Notes: generated by a model not told the origin, from the sequence alone. A stretch of 64,000 nucleotides of DNA from an uncultured Pseudomonadota bacterium (GCA_902826635.1 CADEFQ010000011.1:1-64000); one strand, 5' to 3'. Shown: positions 25,688 through 34,610, counted from the stretch's first letter. Numbers and translations: made by a program.

Positions 25688-26833
25688 CTACTGCGAAAGC
25701 ACCACGGGACTCGAGCTGTGCCAGGAGAGATACACGTGCTCGTCCCACAGGATGCGTTCGTCGTCCGACAGGCGCTCGATGTTCGGCAGGGTGACGCGCA
25801 CCGTCTTTCCCGAGCCGATCTGCACCAGGTAGATCGACAGGTCGCCCATGTAAGCGATCTCCTTGACGACACCCTTCACGCAGTTCTCGGCCGATTGGGC
25901 CGGCGCGGTACGCGAGAGGTTGATCTTTTCCGGCCGGATCGCCGCCCACACGACGGCGCCGGGCGCCGAGCTGATGCCGTGATCCACATAGACCACGCCT
26001 CCGAGCTCGTGCGACTCGATGCGCACGCGATCCGGCAGGTCCTCGATCAGCCGGCCCTCGAAGGTGTTCACGGAACCGATGAAATCCGCGACGAAGCGCG
26101 TGCCGGGGAACTCATAGATCTCGCTCGGGGTTCCGACCTGGACGATTTCGCCGCGGTTCATCACGCCGATGCGCGAGGCCAGCGTCATCGCTTCCTCCTG
26201 GTCATGCGTGACGACGACGAAGGTGACGCCGAGTCGTTCCTGGATGCTGATCAGCTCGAACTGAGTCTGCTCGCGCAGCTTCTTGTCGAGCGCGCCGAGC
26301 GGCTCGTCGAGCAGCAGCAGCTTCGGACGCTTGGCAAGCGCGCGCGCGAGCGCCACGCGCTGGCGCTGGCCGCCGGACAGCTGGTGCGGCTTGCGCTGCG
26401 CGAACTCCCGCATCTTCACGATATCGAGGATTTCATCGACCCGCTGCGCGATCTCGGCTTTCGGCAGCTTCTCCTGCTCGAGCCCGAAGGACACGTTCTT
26501 CGCCACGCTCATGTGCGGAAAGAGCGCATACGACTGGAACATCATGTTGGTCGGCCGCTCGTAGGGCGGCGTATCGGCCATGTCCTTGCCGTCGATCAGT
26601 ATCCGGCCGGAGCTCGGCGCCTCGAAACCTGCCAGCATGCGCAGCAGCGTCGTCTTGCCGCAGCCCGAGCCGCCGAGCAGGCAGAAGATCTCGTGCTGGT
26701 AGATCTTGAGCGAAACGTTGTTGACCGCGACGAAATCGCCGAAGCGCTTGGTGACGTTCTCGATCTGGATATAGGGCTGGGCTCCGGGGTCGCGCCAGGG
26801 CTCGCGCTTGTTGTCGTTGCGTCGTTCGGCCAC
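25688..26833 (-). CDS. potG: Putrescine/polyamine ABC transporter ATP-binding protein PotG
   Basis: The 381-residue ATPase powers the importer. Walker A GGSGCGKTT is at 54-62, the Q-loop is in MMFQSYALFPHMSV, the signature LSGGQRQR is at 152-159, Walker B LLLLDEP is at 172-178, and the H-loop is in VVTHDQEEAM. A C-terminal TOBE domain follows from about 270 (AIRPEKINLS). The length and domain order match PotG/PotA. The gene lies between potF and potH, all in the same direction. Confidence 0.95.
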   Translation of the reverse strand: MAERRNDNKREPWRDPGAQPYIQIENVTKRFGDFVAVNNVSLKIYQHEIFCLLGGSGCGKTTLLRMLAGFEAPSSGRILIDGKDMADTPPYERPTNMMFQSYALFPHMSVAKNVSFGLEQEKLPKAEIAQRVDEILDIVKMREFAQRKPHQLSGGQRQRVALARALAKRPKLLLLDEPLGALDKKLREQTQFELISIQERLGVTFVVVTHDQEEAMTLASRIGVMNRGEIVQVGTPSEIYEFPGTRFVADFIGSVNTFEGRLIEDLPDRVRIESHELGGVVYVDHGISSAPGAVVWAAIRPEKINLSRTAPAQSAENCVKGVVKEIAYMGDLSIYLVQIGSGKTVRVTLPNIERLSDDERILWDEHVYLSWHSSSPVVLSQ

Positions 26834-26905
26834 GGGCAGCCTTCCAGTGACGAGTCGATCGGCGAACGGGGCGGGCGGGCGTCAGTCGATGCCCGCCCGC
26901 TACGG

Positions 26906-28060
26906 CTACTTGCCGGTCCGGAAACGGGTCCAGGAGCGCGTCAGCTGGCGCGTGAACTCGGGGCTCTCGGCGAGATCGGGCACGATCTTCGCCTTCACTT
27001 CCGGCGTCGGATAGATCGACACGTCGCTCTTGACCGAATCGTCGATCATCGGCAGCGCGGCGGCGTTGTTGCTCGCGAAGTTGACGAAGTTGGTGTTCTT
27101 CGCCGCGACGTCGGGTCGCATCATGTAGTTGATGAAGAGATAGGCGTTCTTCACGTGCTTCGCATCCTTCGGGATCGCGAAGTTGTCGTAGAAGGCGATC
27201 GCGCCTTCCTTCGGGATGTTGTACTTGATCTCGATGCCCTTGCCCGCCTCGTTGGCGCGATCGCGGGCCTGCAGCACGTCACCGCTCCAGCCGAGCGCGA
27301 GGCAGATCTCGCCGTTCGCGAGATCGTCGATGTACTTCGACGAGTTCACGTAGCGCACGAACGGCCGGATCTTCATCAGCACGTCTTCGGCCGCCTTCAG
27401 GTCCTCGGGTTTTTCGCTGTTGGCGTCGCGACCGAGCCAGATCAGCACGGTGCCGAGGACTTCGGACGGAGCGTCGAGCAGCGTGACGCCGCAGTCCTTG
27501 AACTTCGAAATGACGGCCGGATCGTAGAACATCCGCCAGCTGTCGACCGGCGCGTCGGGCATCACTTCCTTGACCTTGGCGACGTTGTAGCCAACGCCCG
27601 AGGTACCCCACATGTAGGTGACCGAATGTTCATTGCCCGGGTCGTGCAGCCCCATGCTCTGGGTCACGGCCGGGTCGGCGTTGACGAGGTTCGGGATCTT
27701 CGACTTGTCGAGCACGAGGAACACGCCCGCCTTGATCTGGCGCGAGAGGAACGATGCGGAGGGCACGACCACGTCGTAGCCGGTGTTGCCCGAGAGCAGC
27801 TTCGTCTCGAGCACCTCGTTCGAGTCGAACACGTCGTAGTTGACCTTGATGCCGGTTTCTTTCTCGAAATCCGGGATCACGGTCGGGTCGACGTAGTCCG
27901 ACCAGTTATAGACGTTGAGGACTTTCTCCGCGTCGGTGTCGAGCACGGGCTTGGCGGCATCGGCCGCTGCGGGGGCCGCGTCCGGCGGCGGCTTGTTGCC
28001 ACACGACACCGCGAAAAGCGCCGTGGCCGAAACGAGCAGGATGCGCATTGAAATCGACAT
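26906..28060 (-). CDS. potF: Putrescine-binding lipoprotein PotF
   Basis: The 384-residue solute-binding protein carries a lipoprotein signal ending in FAVSC (lipidated C20), so it is anchored to a membrane, unlike the soluble E. coli PotF. NVYNWSDYVDPTVI and NYDVFDSNEVLETKLL near the mature start are hallmarks of PotF/PotD. GTSGVGYNVAKV, LGWSGDVLQARDRA and KEGAIAFYDNFAIPKDA follow in the usual order and include ligand-pocket tryptophan and aspartate positions. The ATG at 28058-28060 has AGGGGG eight bases upstream. It follows the SpuC-type aminotransferase by 49 bases. Confidence 0.94.
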   Translation of the reverse strand: MSISMRILLVSATALFAVSCGNKPPPDAAPAAADAAKPVLDTDAEKVLNVYNWSDYVDPTVIPDFEKETGIKVNYDVFDSNEVLETKLLSGNTGYDVVVPSASFLSRQIKAGVFLVLDKSKIPNLVNADPAVTQSMGLHDPGNEHSVTYMWGTSGVGYNVAKVKEVMPDAPVDSWRMFYDPAVISKFKDCGVTLLDAPSEVLGTVLIWLGRDANSEKPEDLKAAEDVLMKIRPFVRYVNSSKYIDDLANGEICLALGWSGDVLQARDRANEAGKGIEIKYNIPKEGAIAFYDNFAIPKDAKHVKNAYLFINYMMRPDVAAKNTNFVNFASNNAAALPMIDDSVKSDVSIYPTPEVKAKIVPDLAESPEFTRQLTRSWTRFRTGK

Positions 28061-28109
28061 TTGGATATCCCCCTGTACCGACAGCGCCATTTATATAACA
28101 GCCGGCGGG

Positions 28110-29486
28110 CTATGCCCAGTGTTGCTTCGCGACGCGCGCCGCCGTCTGATCGAGCGCGCGCGCCACGCGGACGACCAGTTCGTCGATCTCGGCAGGCGTG
28201 ATCACGAGCGGCGGGGCGACGATCATCGTGTCGCGCACCGCCCGCGAAATGACGCCGTTCGCGACGCACAGGTCGCGGCACGCACCGCCAACTTCGCCAC
28301 GATTTGCGAAAAACCGGCGCGACGGTTTCGCCGGCACGAGTTCGAGCGCACCCAGGAGGCCGAGGCTGCGGGTCTCGCCCACGAGCGGATGATCCGCGAG
28401 GCTCCGCCATTTCGCCGCAAAATACCCGGCCAGTTCGTCGCGCACCCGTTCCACGACCTTCTCCCGACGCAGGATGTCGAGGCAGGCCACGGACACCGCA
28501 CAGGCGGCCGGATGGCCCGAGTAGGTGAATCCATGGAAGAACTCGCCGCCCTTGTCGATCAGGACCTGCGCGACCCGATCGGCCACCATCAGGCCGCCGA
28601 TCGGCAGGTAGCCCGAGGACATCCCCTTGGCGATCGGCATCAGGTCGGGGCGCGTGCCGAAATGCTCGCACCCGAACCAGCTGCCGGTACGCCCGAAGCC
28701 GCAGATCACCTCGTCCGACACGAGCAGGATTCCGTAGTGATCACAGATGCGCTGGATCTCGGGCCAGTAGGTCTCGGGCGGAATGATCACGCCCCCCGCC
28801 CCCTGCACCGGTTCGCCGATGAACGCCGCGACGCGGTGCGGCCCGATTTCCTCGATCTTCGCGGCGAGCTCGCGCGCGGCGCGCAGCCCGAACTCGGCCG
28901 GTGACAGATCGCCGCCCTCCTCGAACCAGTAGGGCTGGTTGATGTGCACGATCCCGGGGATCGGCAGGCCGCCTTGCTCGTGCATCGGCTTCATGCCGCC
29001 GAGCGATGCGCCGGCGACCGTGCTGCCGTGGTAACCGTTCCAGCGGCTCACGATCACGTTGCGCGCAGGCTCGCCGCGCAACTGCCAGTAGCGGCGCACG
29101 AGCCGCACCATCGTGTCGTTCGCCTCGCTGCCCGAACCCGTGAAGAACACGTGCTTGAACTGCGGCGGTGTGACCTCGGTGAGGCGCTGCGCCAGCTCGA
29201 TCGCGGGCGGATGCGCGCACTGGAAGAAGCTGTTGTAGTAAGGCAGCTCGAGCATCTGCCGGTACGCCGCGTCCGCCAGTTCCTTGCGCCCGTAACCGAG
29301 CGCCACGCACCAGAGTCCCGACATGCCGTCGAGGATACGATTGCCGTCGGAATCAATGAGCCAGACCCCCTCTGCGCCCGTGATCACCCGCGCACCCTTG
29401 GCCGCGAGCTGCTTGAAATCGGTGAACGGGTGGAGGTAGTGGGCGGAATCGAGACGCTGCAATTCCGCGGTAGAAAGTCGCGACAT
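28110..29486 (-). CDS. spuC: Putrescine-pyruvate aminotransferase, SpuC-type class III
   Basis: The 458-residue PLP enzyme has the class III layout. LHPFTDFKQLAAKGARVI at the start is typical of SpuC. GSEANDTMVRLVRRYWQLRG (about 119-138) and SRWNGYHGST follow. The PLP aspartate is in LVSDEVICGFGRTG (D258) and the Schiff-base lysine in IAKGMSSGY (K287). Members convert putrescine to 4-aminobutanal using pyruvate; some act on other amines or gamma-glutamylated polyamines. Its place directly before potF supports putrescine use. The heptad-repeat hairpin precedes it on the transcript. Confidence 0.9.
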   Translation of the reverse strand: MSRLSTAELQRLDSAHYLHPFTDFKQLAAKGARVITGAEGVWLIDSDGNRILDGMSGLWCVALGYGRKELADAAYRQMLELPYYNSFFQCAHPPAIELAQRLTEVTPPQFKHVFFTGSGSEANDTMVRLVRRYWQLRGEPARNVIVSRWNGYHGSTVAGASLGGMKPMHEQGGLPIPGIVHINQPYWFEEGGDLSPAEFGLRAARELAAKIEEIGPHRVAAFIGEPVQGAGGVIIPPETYWPEIQRICDHYGILLVSDEVICGFGRTGSWFGCEHFGTRPDLMPIAKGMSSGYLPIGGLMVADRVAQVLIDKGGEFFHGFTYSGHPAACAVSVACLDILRREKVVERVRDELAGYFAAKWRSLADHPLVGETRSLGLLGALELVPAKPSRRFFANRGEVGGACRDLCVANGVISRAVRDTMIVAPPLVITPAEIDELVVRVARALDQTAARVAKQHWA

Positions 29487-29500
29487 CAGGAACTCCAGGG

Positions 29501-29611
29501 GCTTAGAGCTAAGAGCTTAGAGCTTAGAGCCAGAGCGTTGGCCAGCCAGCCGGCGCTTCTGGCTCTCCGCTCTTAGCTCTTAGCTCTTAGCTCTTAGCTC
29601 TTAGCTCTTAG
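29501..29611. repeat. Heptad tandem repeats forming a large imperfect hairpin
   Basis: The right arm is six perfect tandem copies of CTCTTAG (29570-29611), preceded by a CTTCTGGCTCTCCG segment. The left arm (29502-29529) is four heptads, CTTAGAG, CTAAGAG, CTTAGAG and CTTAGAG, followed by CCAGAGCG. The arms are imperfectly complementary and flank a GC-rich loop around 29537-29555. The element fills almost the whole gap between the puuA-type ligase and the spuC-type gene, both read leftward. It could act as a terminator or attenuator, an mRNA-stability element, or a dispersed repeat. It is not a CRISPR: units are 7 bp with no spacers. Confidence 0.85.
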
Positions 29612-29613
29612 CT

Positions 29614-30954
29614 TCAAACGTTCAAAAGCAGGTGCTCCCGCTCCCACGAGCTGATCACCTGCAGGAAGACTTCGTACTCGGCCTGTTTCACGATCGTGAA
29701 CGCCGAGATGAACGGCTCGCCGAGCACGCGGATCAGCGGCTGGCATTCGCGCAGCTTCCTGATGCCCTCGTCGAGGGACCGCGGCAACGCGAACGGCAGG
29801 TCGTGCGCGCTCCCCGGGATCGGTTCGGAGGGCTGCAAGCCCTCGATCATGCCGAGGTAGCCGCAGGCGAGCGAGGTGGCGATTGCGATGTACGGGTTCG
29901 CGTCGGCGCCCGAGAGGCGGTTCTCGACGCGGCGCGCCTCGACGTCCGACATCGGCACGCGCAGGCCCGCGGTGCGATTGTCATAGCCCCATTGCACGTT
30001 GATGGGCGCCGTCTGGAAGCGCGTGATGCGCCGGTAGGAATTGACGTTCGGCGCGAGCAGCGCCATCGCGAACGGCAGGTATTTCTGCAGGCCCGCGATG
30101 TGCGAGAAAAACAGCGGGCTCGGCGTGCCGTCGGCGTTCGAGAAGATGTTCTTGCGCGTCTTCAGGTCGATGATGCTCTGGTGGATGTGCATCGCGCTGC
30201 CCGGCTCCTTGGCATGGGGCTTCGCCATGAACGTCGCGTACATCTTGTGGCGCAGCGCCGCTTCGCGCGCGGTGCGCTTGAAAAGGAACGCCTGGTCCGC
30301 CAGTTCGAGCGCATTGCCGTGCAGCAGGTTGATTTCCATCTGCGCGGGGCCGTCCTCATGGATCAGCGTGTCGATCTCGATGTCCTGGTCTTCACAGAAC
30401 TGGTACATGTCGTCGAACATCGGGTCGAACTCGTTGACGGCCGCGATGCTGTACGACTGCCGTCCCGGCTCGGAGCGCCCCGAGCGCCCGATCGGCGGCT
30501 TCAGCTGGTAGTCGGCGTCGGCGTTCGGCTCGACGAGGTAGAACTCGAGCTCCGGCGCCACCACCGGGTCCCAGCCGCGCTGCGCGTAGAGTTCGAGCAC
30601 CTGACGCAGCACGTGGCGCGGCGCCATCGTGACGCGGCGCCCGTCGGCGTAGAAGCAGTCGTGGATCACCTGCGCGGTCGGCTCGGCCGTCCACGGCACG
30701 CGGCGCACGGTTTTCGGATCGGCCTTGAGCACGATGTCGATTTCCGCGGGGCTCATCGCCCCTTCGGGGTCCTCGGGGTAATCGCCTGTCACCGTCTGCA
30801 GGAAAATGCTTTCCGGCAGCCGCATGCCCTCGTCCTCGGCGAACTTCGCCGCCGGCATCACTTTGCCGCGCGCGATGCCCGCCATGTCGGGAATGATCGC
30901 CTCGACTTCGGAAATGCCGTGATCGCGAAAGAATTGCTGGATCTCACCCGTCAT
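29614..30954 (-). CDS. puuA: Gamma-glutamylputrescine synthetase (glutamine-synthetase family)
   Basis: The 446-residue ligase joins glutamate to putrescine using ATP. PDMAGIARGKVMPA near 22-35 and VVAPELEFYLVEPN are typical of PuuA/SpuI-type rather than housekeeping GlnA. HEDGPAQMEINLLHGNALE, FMAKPHAKEPGSAMHIHQS and the ATP/Glu-site NRTAGLRVP and VENRLSGADANPY blocks follow in order. The adenylylation Tyr loop of GlnA is not evident. The gene begins 3 bases after the gamma-glutamyl hydrolase stop, so the two are one unit. A second paralogue lies divergently at 31936-33306. Confidence 0.92.
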   Translation of the reverse strand: MTGEIQQFFRDHGISEVEAIIPDMAGIARGKVMPAAKFAEDEGMRLPESIFLQTVTGDYPEDPEGAMSPAEIDIVLKADPKTVRRVPWTAEPTAQVIHDCFYADGRRVTMAPRHVLRQVLELYAQRGWDPVVAPELEFYLVEPNADADYQLKPPIGRSGRSEPGRQSYSIAAVNEFDPMFDDMYQFCEDQDIEIDTLIHEDGPAQMEINLLHGNALELADQAFLFKRTAREAALRHKMYATFMAKPHAKEPGSAMHIHQSIIDLKTRKNIFSNADGTPSPLFFSHIAGLQKYLPFAMALLAPNVNSYRRITRFQTAPINVQWGYDNRTAGLRVPMSDVEARRVENRLSGADANPYIAIATSLACGYLGMIEGLQPSEPIPGSAHDLPFALPRSLDEGIRKLRECQPLIRVLGEPFISAFTIVKQAEYEVFLQVISSWEREHLLLNV

Positions 30955-30957
30955 AAA

Positions 30958-31713
30958 TCACCTGACCTGGGCGCGCTCGGCGCTCGCGGCACCGAAGGCC
31001 GCAAACAAAGCACGCGAAAAAGACTGGCTCATCACCTGCCACTCGGGGTGCCATTGCACCGCGAGCGCGAAATGCGGCGCCTTCGCGACGCGAAAGGCCT
31101 CGATCAGGCCGTCCGGCGCGCGCGCTTCGACCGTGAGCGCCGGCGCGAGTGTTCGCACTCCCTGCGCGTGGACCGAATTGACCTTGAGTCGATCACTCCC
31201 CGCCAGTGCGCGCAGCACGCCACCCTCGACGAGTTCGACGTCGTGCGCCGGGCCGTACTGCACCTCGAGCGGCTGCGTCTTGTCCTCGCGGTGGTCGGCG
31301 AGGCCTTCCTGCTCCTGCACCTTCTGCCAGAGCGTGCCGCCAAAGGCGACGTTCATCTCCTGGAAGCCGCGGCAGATGCCGAGGACCGGCACGCCGAGCG
31401 CAACCGCGCGCGGAATGAGCGGCAAGGTGGTCGCATCCCGCGCGGGATCGTGGTCCGTGCCCGGCTCGCTCGGCTCGCCCGCATAGCGATGCGGTTCAAC
31501 GTTCGAACGCGCCCCCGTGAAAAGGATGCCGTCGACGTGTTCGAGCAGTTCGTCGGTCCCGATTTCGGCGCCGAGCGCCGGAATCAGCACCGGCAGCGCA
31601 CCCGCCGCGTCGATCACCGCGCGGATGTATTTTTCACCGACGACATGGAACGGATGCTCGCCCAACATGCGGCGATCCGCCGGAATGCCGATCACTGGAC
31701 GCCTCATGGCCAT
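30958..31713 (-). CDS. puuD: Gamma-glutamyl-GABA hydrolase PuuD-type (class I glutamine amidotransferase fold)
   Basis: The 251-residue hydrolase releases GABA from gamma-glutamyl-GABA. The nucleophile motif is LGICRGFQEMNVAFGG and the His-Glu of the triad is in VQWHPEWQ. KVNSVHAQGV is the family loop. Start choice: ATG codons at 31711-31713 and 31705-31707 are both possible (MAMRRPVIG or MRRPVIG) and neither has a strong ribosome site. It is first in the leftward run, facing the second ligase gene across a 222-base regulatory region. Confidence 0.92.
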   Translation of the reverse strand: MAMRRPVIGIPADRRMLGEHPFHVVGEKYIRAVIDAAGALPVLIPALGAEIGTDELLEHVDGILFTGARSNVEPHRYAGEPSEPGTDHDPARDATTLPLIPRAVALGVPVLGICRGFQEMNVAFGGTLWQKVQEQEGLADHREDKTQPLEVQYGPAHDVELVEGGVLRALAGSDRLKVNSVHAQGVRTLAPALTVEARAPDGLIEAFRVAKAPHFALAVQWHPEWQVMSQSFSRALFAAFGAASAERAQVR

Positions 31714-31730
31714 CGGATTACCCGGACGCG

Positions 31731-31748
31731 TGTTTAGGATATTTATCA
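31731..31748. promoter_or_regulatory. Candidate regulator site TGTTTAGGATATTTATCA between puuD and the second ligase gene
   Basis: The sequence lies 18-35 bases upstream of the puuD-type start. Its first ten bases match TGTTTAGcAT at 40933-40942, upstream of the PuuR-like regulator and transaminase genes; 12 of 18 positions agree overall. A shared site at both divergent promoters would fit control by the PuuR-like protein. This rests on two copies only. Confidence 0.3.
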
Positions 31749-31770
31749 CCCGGCCCGTCCGGACCGGGTG
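31747..31770. promoter_or_regulatory. 24-bp imperfect palindrome upstream of puuD
   Basis: CACCCGG at 31747-31753 pairs with CCGGGTG at 31764-31770, and 10 of 12 positions in each half are symmetric overall. No T-run follows on either strand, so it is not a simple terminator. It may be an operator or a leader hairpin in the divergent polyamine promoter region. Confidence 0.4.
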
Positions 31771-31935
31771 CGCACCCATTAGAACACAGCTCGCGCCGGA
31801 GCGGATGGTGCACCGCATCAATGACCCCTGTGGCCTCGTGAGCGCCCCACTTGATTTGCGGCCGGCTTGCGCGCCCGCATAAGCTTGCGCCGCGGCCGCC
31901 CACAACGGGTGTCCAGAATCCTGAACGAGGCCCCC

Positions 31936-33306
31936 ATGTCGAGCGATGCGCGCGCCGAGCTCCAGCGTTTCCTCGAAGCCCACCCCGAGACGCGGCATTT
32001 CGACGTTTTCCTGCACGATCTCAACACGGTCGAGCGCGGCAAACGCCTCGATCGCGGCGGCATCGAGACGGCCTATCGCAGCGGCATGCTCCTGCCCGGT
32101 TCGATGTTCGCGCTCGACGTGCTCGGTGGCACCGTCCAGGCGACGGGGCTCGGTTTCGACGACGGCGATGCCGATCGCCCCTGCCGGCCGATCCCCGGCA
32201 CGCTGGTGCCGGTCCCCTGGCAGAAGGATCACCTCGCCCAACTTCAGGTGACGATGCACGAGCCGGACGGTCGCGCGTTCTACGGCGATCCGCGCCACGT
32301 GCTCGCCTCGGCGCTCGCGCGTCTCACCGCGCTCGGGTTCACGCCCGTCGTCGCGATCGAGTACGAGTTCTACTTCGTCGATCTCGAGCGCGGCGCCGAC
32401 GGCCTGCCCCAGCCGCCCCGCGGTCCGCTCACCGGGCGGCGCGAGTTCCGCACCCAGATCAACGCAATGACGGACCTCAACGAATACTCGGCGGTCCTGT
32501 CGCAGATCACGCGCGACTGCGGCACGCAGGAAGTTCCGGCCACCAGCGCGCTGCCGGAATACGGCCCCGGGCAATACGAGGTCAACCTGCAACACCTGCC
32601 CGATGCGCTCGCCGCCTGCGATCAGGCGCTGCGTTTCAAGCGCATCGTGAAAAGCGTGGCGCGCGCGCACGGGATCGATGCGACTTTCCTCGCGAAGCCC
32701 TATCGCGAAATGGCCGGCAGCGGCCTGCATATCCACCTGAGCCTCCTCGATCGCGAGGGCCACAACATCTTCGCCTGCGACGACCCCGCTGCGCACGCGC
32801 CGCTGCGGCAGGCCGTGGCGGGCCTCCTCGACTCGATGGCCGACGGCATGGCGATCTGCGCACCGGGCCCGAATTCGTTTCGGCGCTTTCGCAGCGAGGC
32901 GTACGTACCGTTGACGCCGAGCTGGTCGATCAACAATCGCGGTTCGGCCGTGCGCGTGCCGGTGAGCGACGCCGCGAACCGCCGCATCGAATACCGGCAG
33001 GCCGGCGCCGACGCGAACCCGTACCTCGTGCTCGCATGGATGCTTGCCGGCATTCACCATGGCCTGACGAAGCGCCTCGAGGCGCCGCCGCCCGTGAGCG
33101 GCAACGCGTACACGCAGGCCGGCGGCGCGCCGCTGCCGACGCATTGGGCCGTCGCCGTCGAGCGCTTCGCGGCGAGCGCGTTCGCGCGCGAGTACCTCGG
33201 CGAGCGCTTCGCGCGGCTCTACGCCACCGTCAAGCGCGCCGAACTCGACGAGTTCAACACCCATGTCACGCCGCTCGAGTGCGCGTGGTACCTGGGTCCC
33301 TTGTGA
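31936..33306 (+). CDS. Second gamma-glutamylpolyamine synthetase-like ligase (glutamine-synthetase family)
   Basis: The 456-residue protein is a glutamine-synthetase paralogue lacking GlnA regulatory features. Blocks include FDVFLHDLNTVERGKRLD, VVAIEYEFYFVDLE, PGQYEVNLQHLPDAL, FLAKPYREMAGSGLHIH and NRGSAVRVP followed by IEYRQAGADANPY. It is clearly diverged from the ligase on the other strand, so it may accept another polyamine or monoamine. It is followed without gap by the PuuB-type oxidase (GTGA overlap), placing it in gamma-glutamyl-amine oxidation. The ATG at 31936 matches the compact family start. Confidence 0.85.
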   Translation: MSSDARAELQRFLEAHPETRHFDVFLHDLNTVERGKRLDRGGIETAYRSGMLLPGSMFALDVLGGTVQATGLGFDDGDADRPCRPIPGTLVPVPWQKDHLAQLQVTMHEPDGRAFYGDPRHVLASALARLTALGFTPVVAIEYEFYFVDLERGADGLPQPPRGPLTGRREFRTQINAMTDLNEYSAVLSQITRDCGTQEVPATSALPEYGPGQYEVNLQHLPDALAACDQALRFKRIVKSVARAHGIDATFLAKPYREMAGSGLHIHLSLLDREGHNIFACDDPAAHAPLRQAVAGLLDSMADGMAICAPGPNSFRRFRSEAYVPLTPSWSINNRGSAVRVPVSDAANRRIEYRQAGADANPYLVLAWMLAGIHHGLTKRLEAPPPVSGNAYTQAGGAPLPTHWAVAVERFAASAFAREYLGERFARLYATVKRAELDEFNTHVTPLECAWYLGPL

Positions 33307-34610
33307 GCGAGGACTACGTCGCCAGCTACTACGCCGCGACGCGCCACGCAGCGCCGACGCACCCGCCGCTCACGGGCGACGTGGAGTGCGACGTGTGCGT
33401 CATCGGCGCGGGGATCGCGGGTTGCTCGGCCGCACTGCATCTCGCGGAGCGCGGCTACCGGGTCGTGCTGCTCGAAGCCGCGCGCGTCGGCTGGGGCGCA
33501 TCGGGCCGCAGCGGGGCACAGGCGCTCTTCGGCCTCGCCGCCGGCGAGGAGAAGACCGAAGCGCTCATCGGGGAAAGCGACGCGCGTCGCGTCTGGGACA
33601 TCACCGTCGAGGGCCTCGCGCTGATGCGCGAACTCATCGCGCGCCATGCGATCGACTGCGACTACGTGCCCGGCCAGATGCACGTGGCGGTCAAGCCGCG
33701 GCAGGTCACGGAACTGCGCCGCTGGACCGAACGCATCCACGATCGCTACGGCTACACGAGCCTGCGTTTCGTGCCGCAGGAAGAAGTGCGCACGCTGATC
33801 GCGAGCAAGCGCTATCTCGCCGGCACCTTCGATTCGCAGAGCGGCCACCTGCATCCGCTCAACTACACGCTCGGCCTCGCCGCGGCGGCGACGGCGGCGG
33901 GCGCGCGCATATTCGAGGGCAGCCGCGCACTCACTTACGAAGCCGGCGCCGGCACGATCGACGGTGCCGGCAGCCGCGGTCCGGTGCGCGTGCGAACGCC
34001 GCAGGGCAGCGTCCGCTGTCGGCACCTGGCGCTCTGCGGCAATGCATGGCTCGGCAGCACGGCGCCACGGATCGCGAAACGCATCATGCCGGTCGGCACC
34101 TATATCGTCGCGACCGAGCCGCTGGGCGAGGCGCGCGCGCGCGAACTCATCGCCAACGATGCCGCCGTCACCGACATCAACTGGGTGCTCGACTACTTCC
34201 GCCGCTCGCGAGACCACCGGCTGCTCTTCGGCGGGCGCGTCAGTTACTCGGGGCTCGACCCGTTCAACACCGCGAACGCGACGCGCGATCGCATGTTGCA
34301 CGTCTTCCCGCAGCTGCGCGGCGCGCGCATCGAGCACAGCTGGGGCGGCTATGTCGACATCACGATGAACCGCGCACCGGACTTCGGGCGCCTCGCGCCG
34401 AACGTGTACTACCTGCAAGGGTTCTCCGGGCACGGCATGGTGCTCACCGGCATCGCGGGGAAGTTGCTCGCGGAAGCGATCGCCGGCACGGCGGAGCGCT
34501 TCGACGTGTTCAGCCGCATCCCGCATCGCGAGTTCCCCGGCGGCGCGCTGCTGCGCAGGCCCGCACTCGTGCTCGCGATGGCGTGGTACCGGTTGAAAGA
34601 CCTGCTGTAA
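33303..34610 (+). CDS. puuB: Gamma-glutamylputrescine oxidase, PuuB-type FAD oxidoreductase
   Basis: The 435-residue DAO-family flavoprotein has the FAD-binding motif VCVIGAGIAGCSAALHLAERG (about 29-49). It also has the E-x-x-x-x-GWGASGRSG segment of PuuB/OrdL proteins and the C-terminal FAD contact YLQGFSGHGMVLTGIAGKL. It oxidises gamma-glutamylputrescine to the aminoaldehyde with H2O2 or an electron acceptor. It starts at a GTG inside the stop of the ligase gene, indicating tight coupling. The C-terminus is a hydrophobic/basic tail, as in the family. Confidence 0.9.
   Translation: MSEDYVASYYAATRHAAPTHPPLTGDVECDVCVIGAGIAGCSAALHLAERGYRVVLLEAARVGWGASGRSGAQALFGLAAGEEKTEALIGESDARRVWDITVEGLALMRELIARHAIDCDYVPGQMHVAVKPRQVTELRRWTERIHDRYGYTSLRFVPQEEVRTLIASKRYLAGTFDSQSGHLHPLNYTLGLAAAATAAGARIFEGSRALTYEAGAGTIDGAGSRGPVRVRTPQGSVRCRHLALCGNAWLGSTAPRIAKRIMPVGTYIVATEPLGEARARELIANDAAVTDINWVLDYFRRSRDHRLLFGGRVSYSGLDPFNTANATRDRMLHVFPQLRGARIEHSWGGYVDITMNRAPDFGRLAPNVYYLQGFSGHGMVLTGIAGKLLAEAIAGTAERFDVFSRIPHREFPGGALLRRPALVLAMAWYRLKDLL

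Noticed and set aside
25673-28051. Plus-strand open frame of 792 codons opposite potG and potF
   Set aside because: It mirrors codon structure of the transporter genes, and the composition is charged and repetitive. No domain is visible.
29501-29611. Possible CRISPR array
   Set aside because: Units are 7 bp, contiguous and without spacers, and arranged as an inverted pair.
29632-31737. Plus-strand open frame of 701 codons opposite puuA and puuD
   Set aside because: Antisense to two genes with clear active-site motifs, and no recognisable family.
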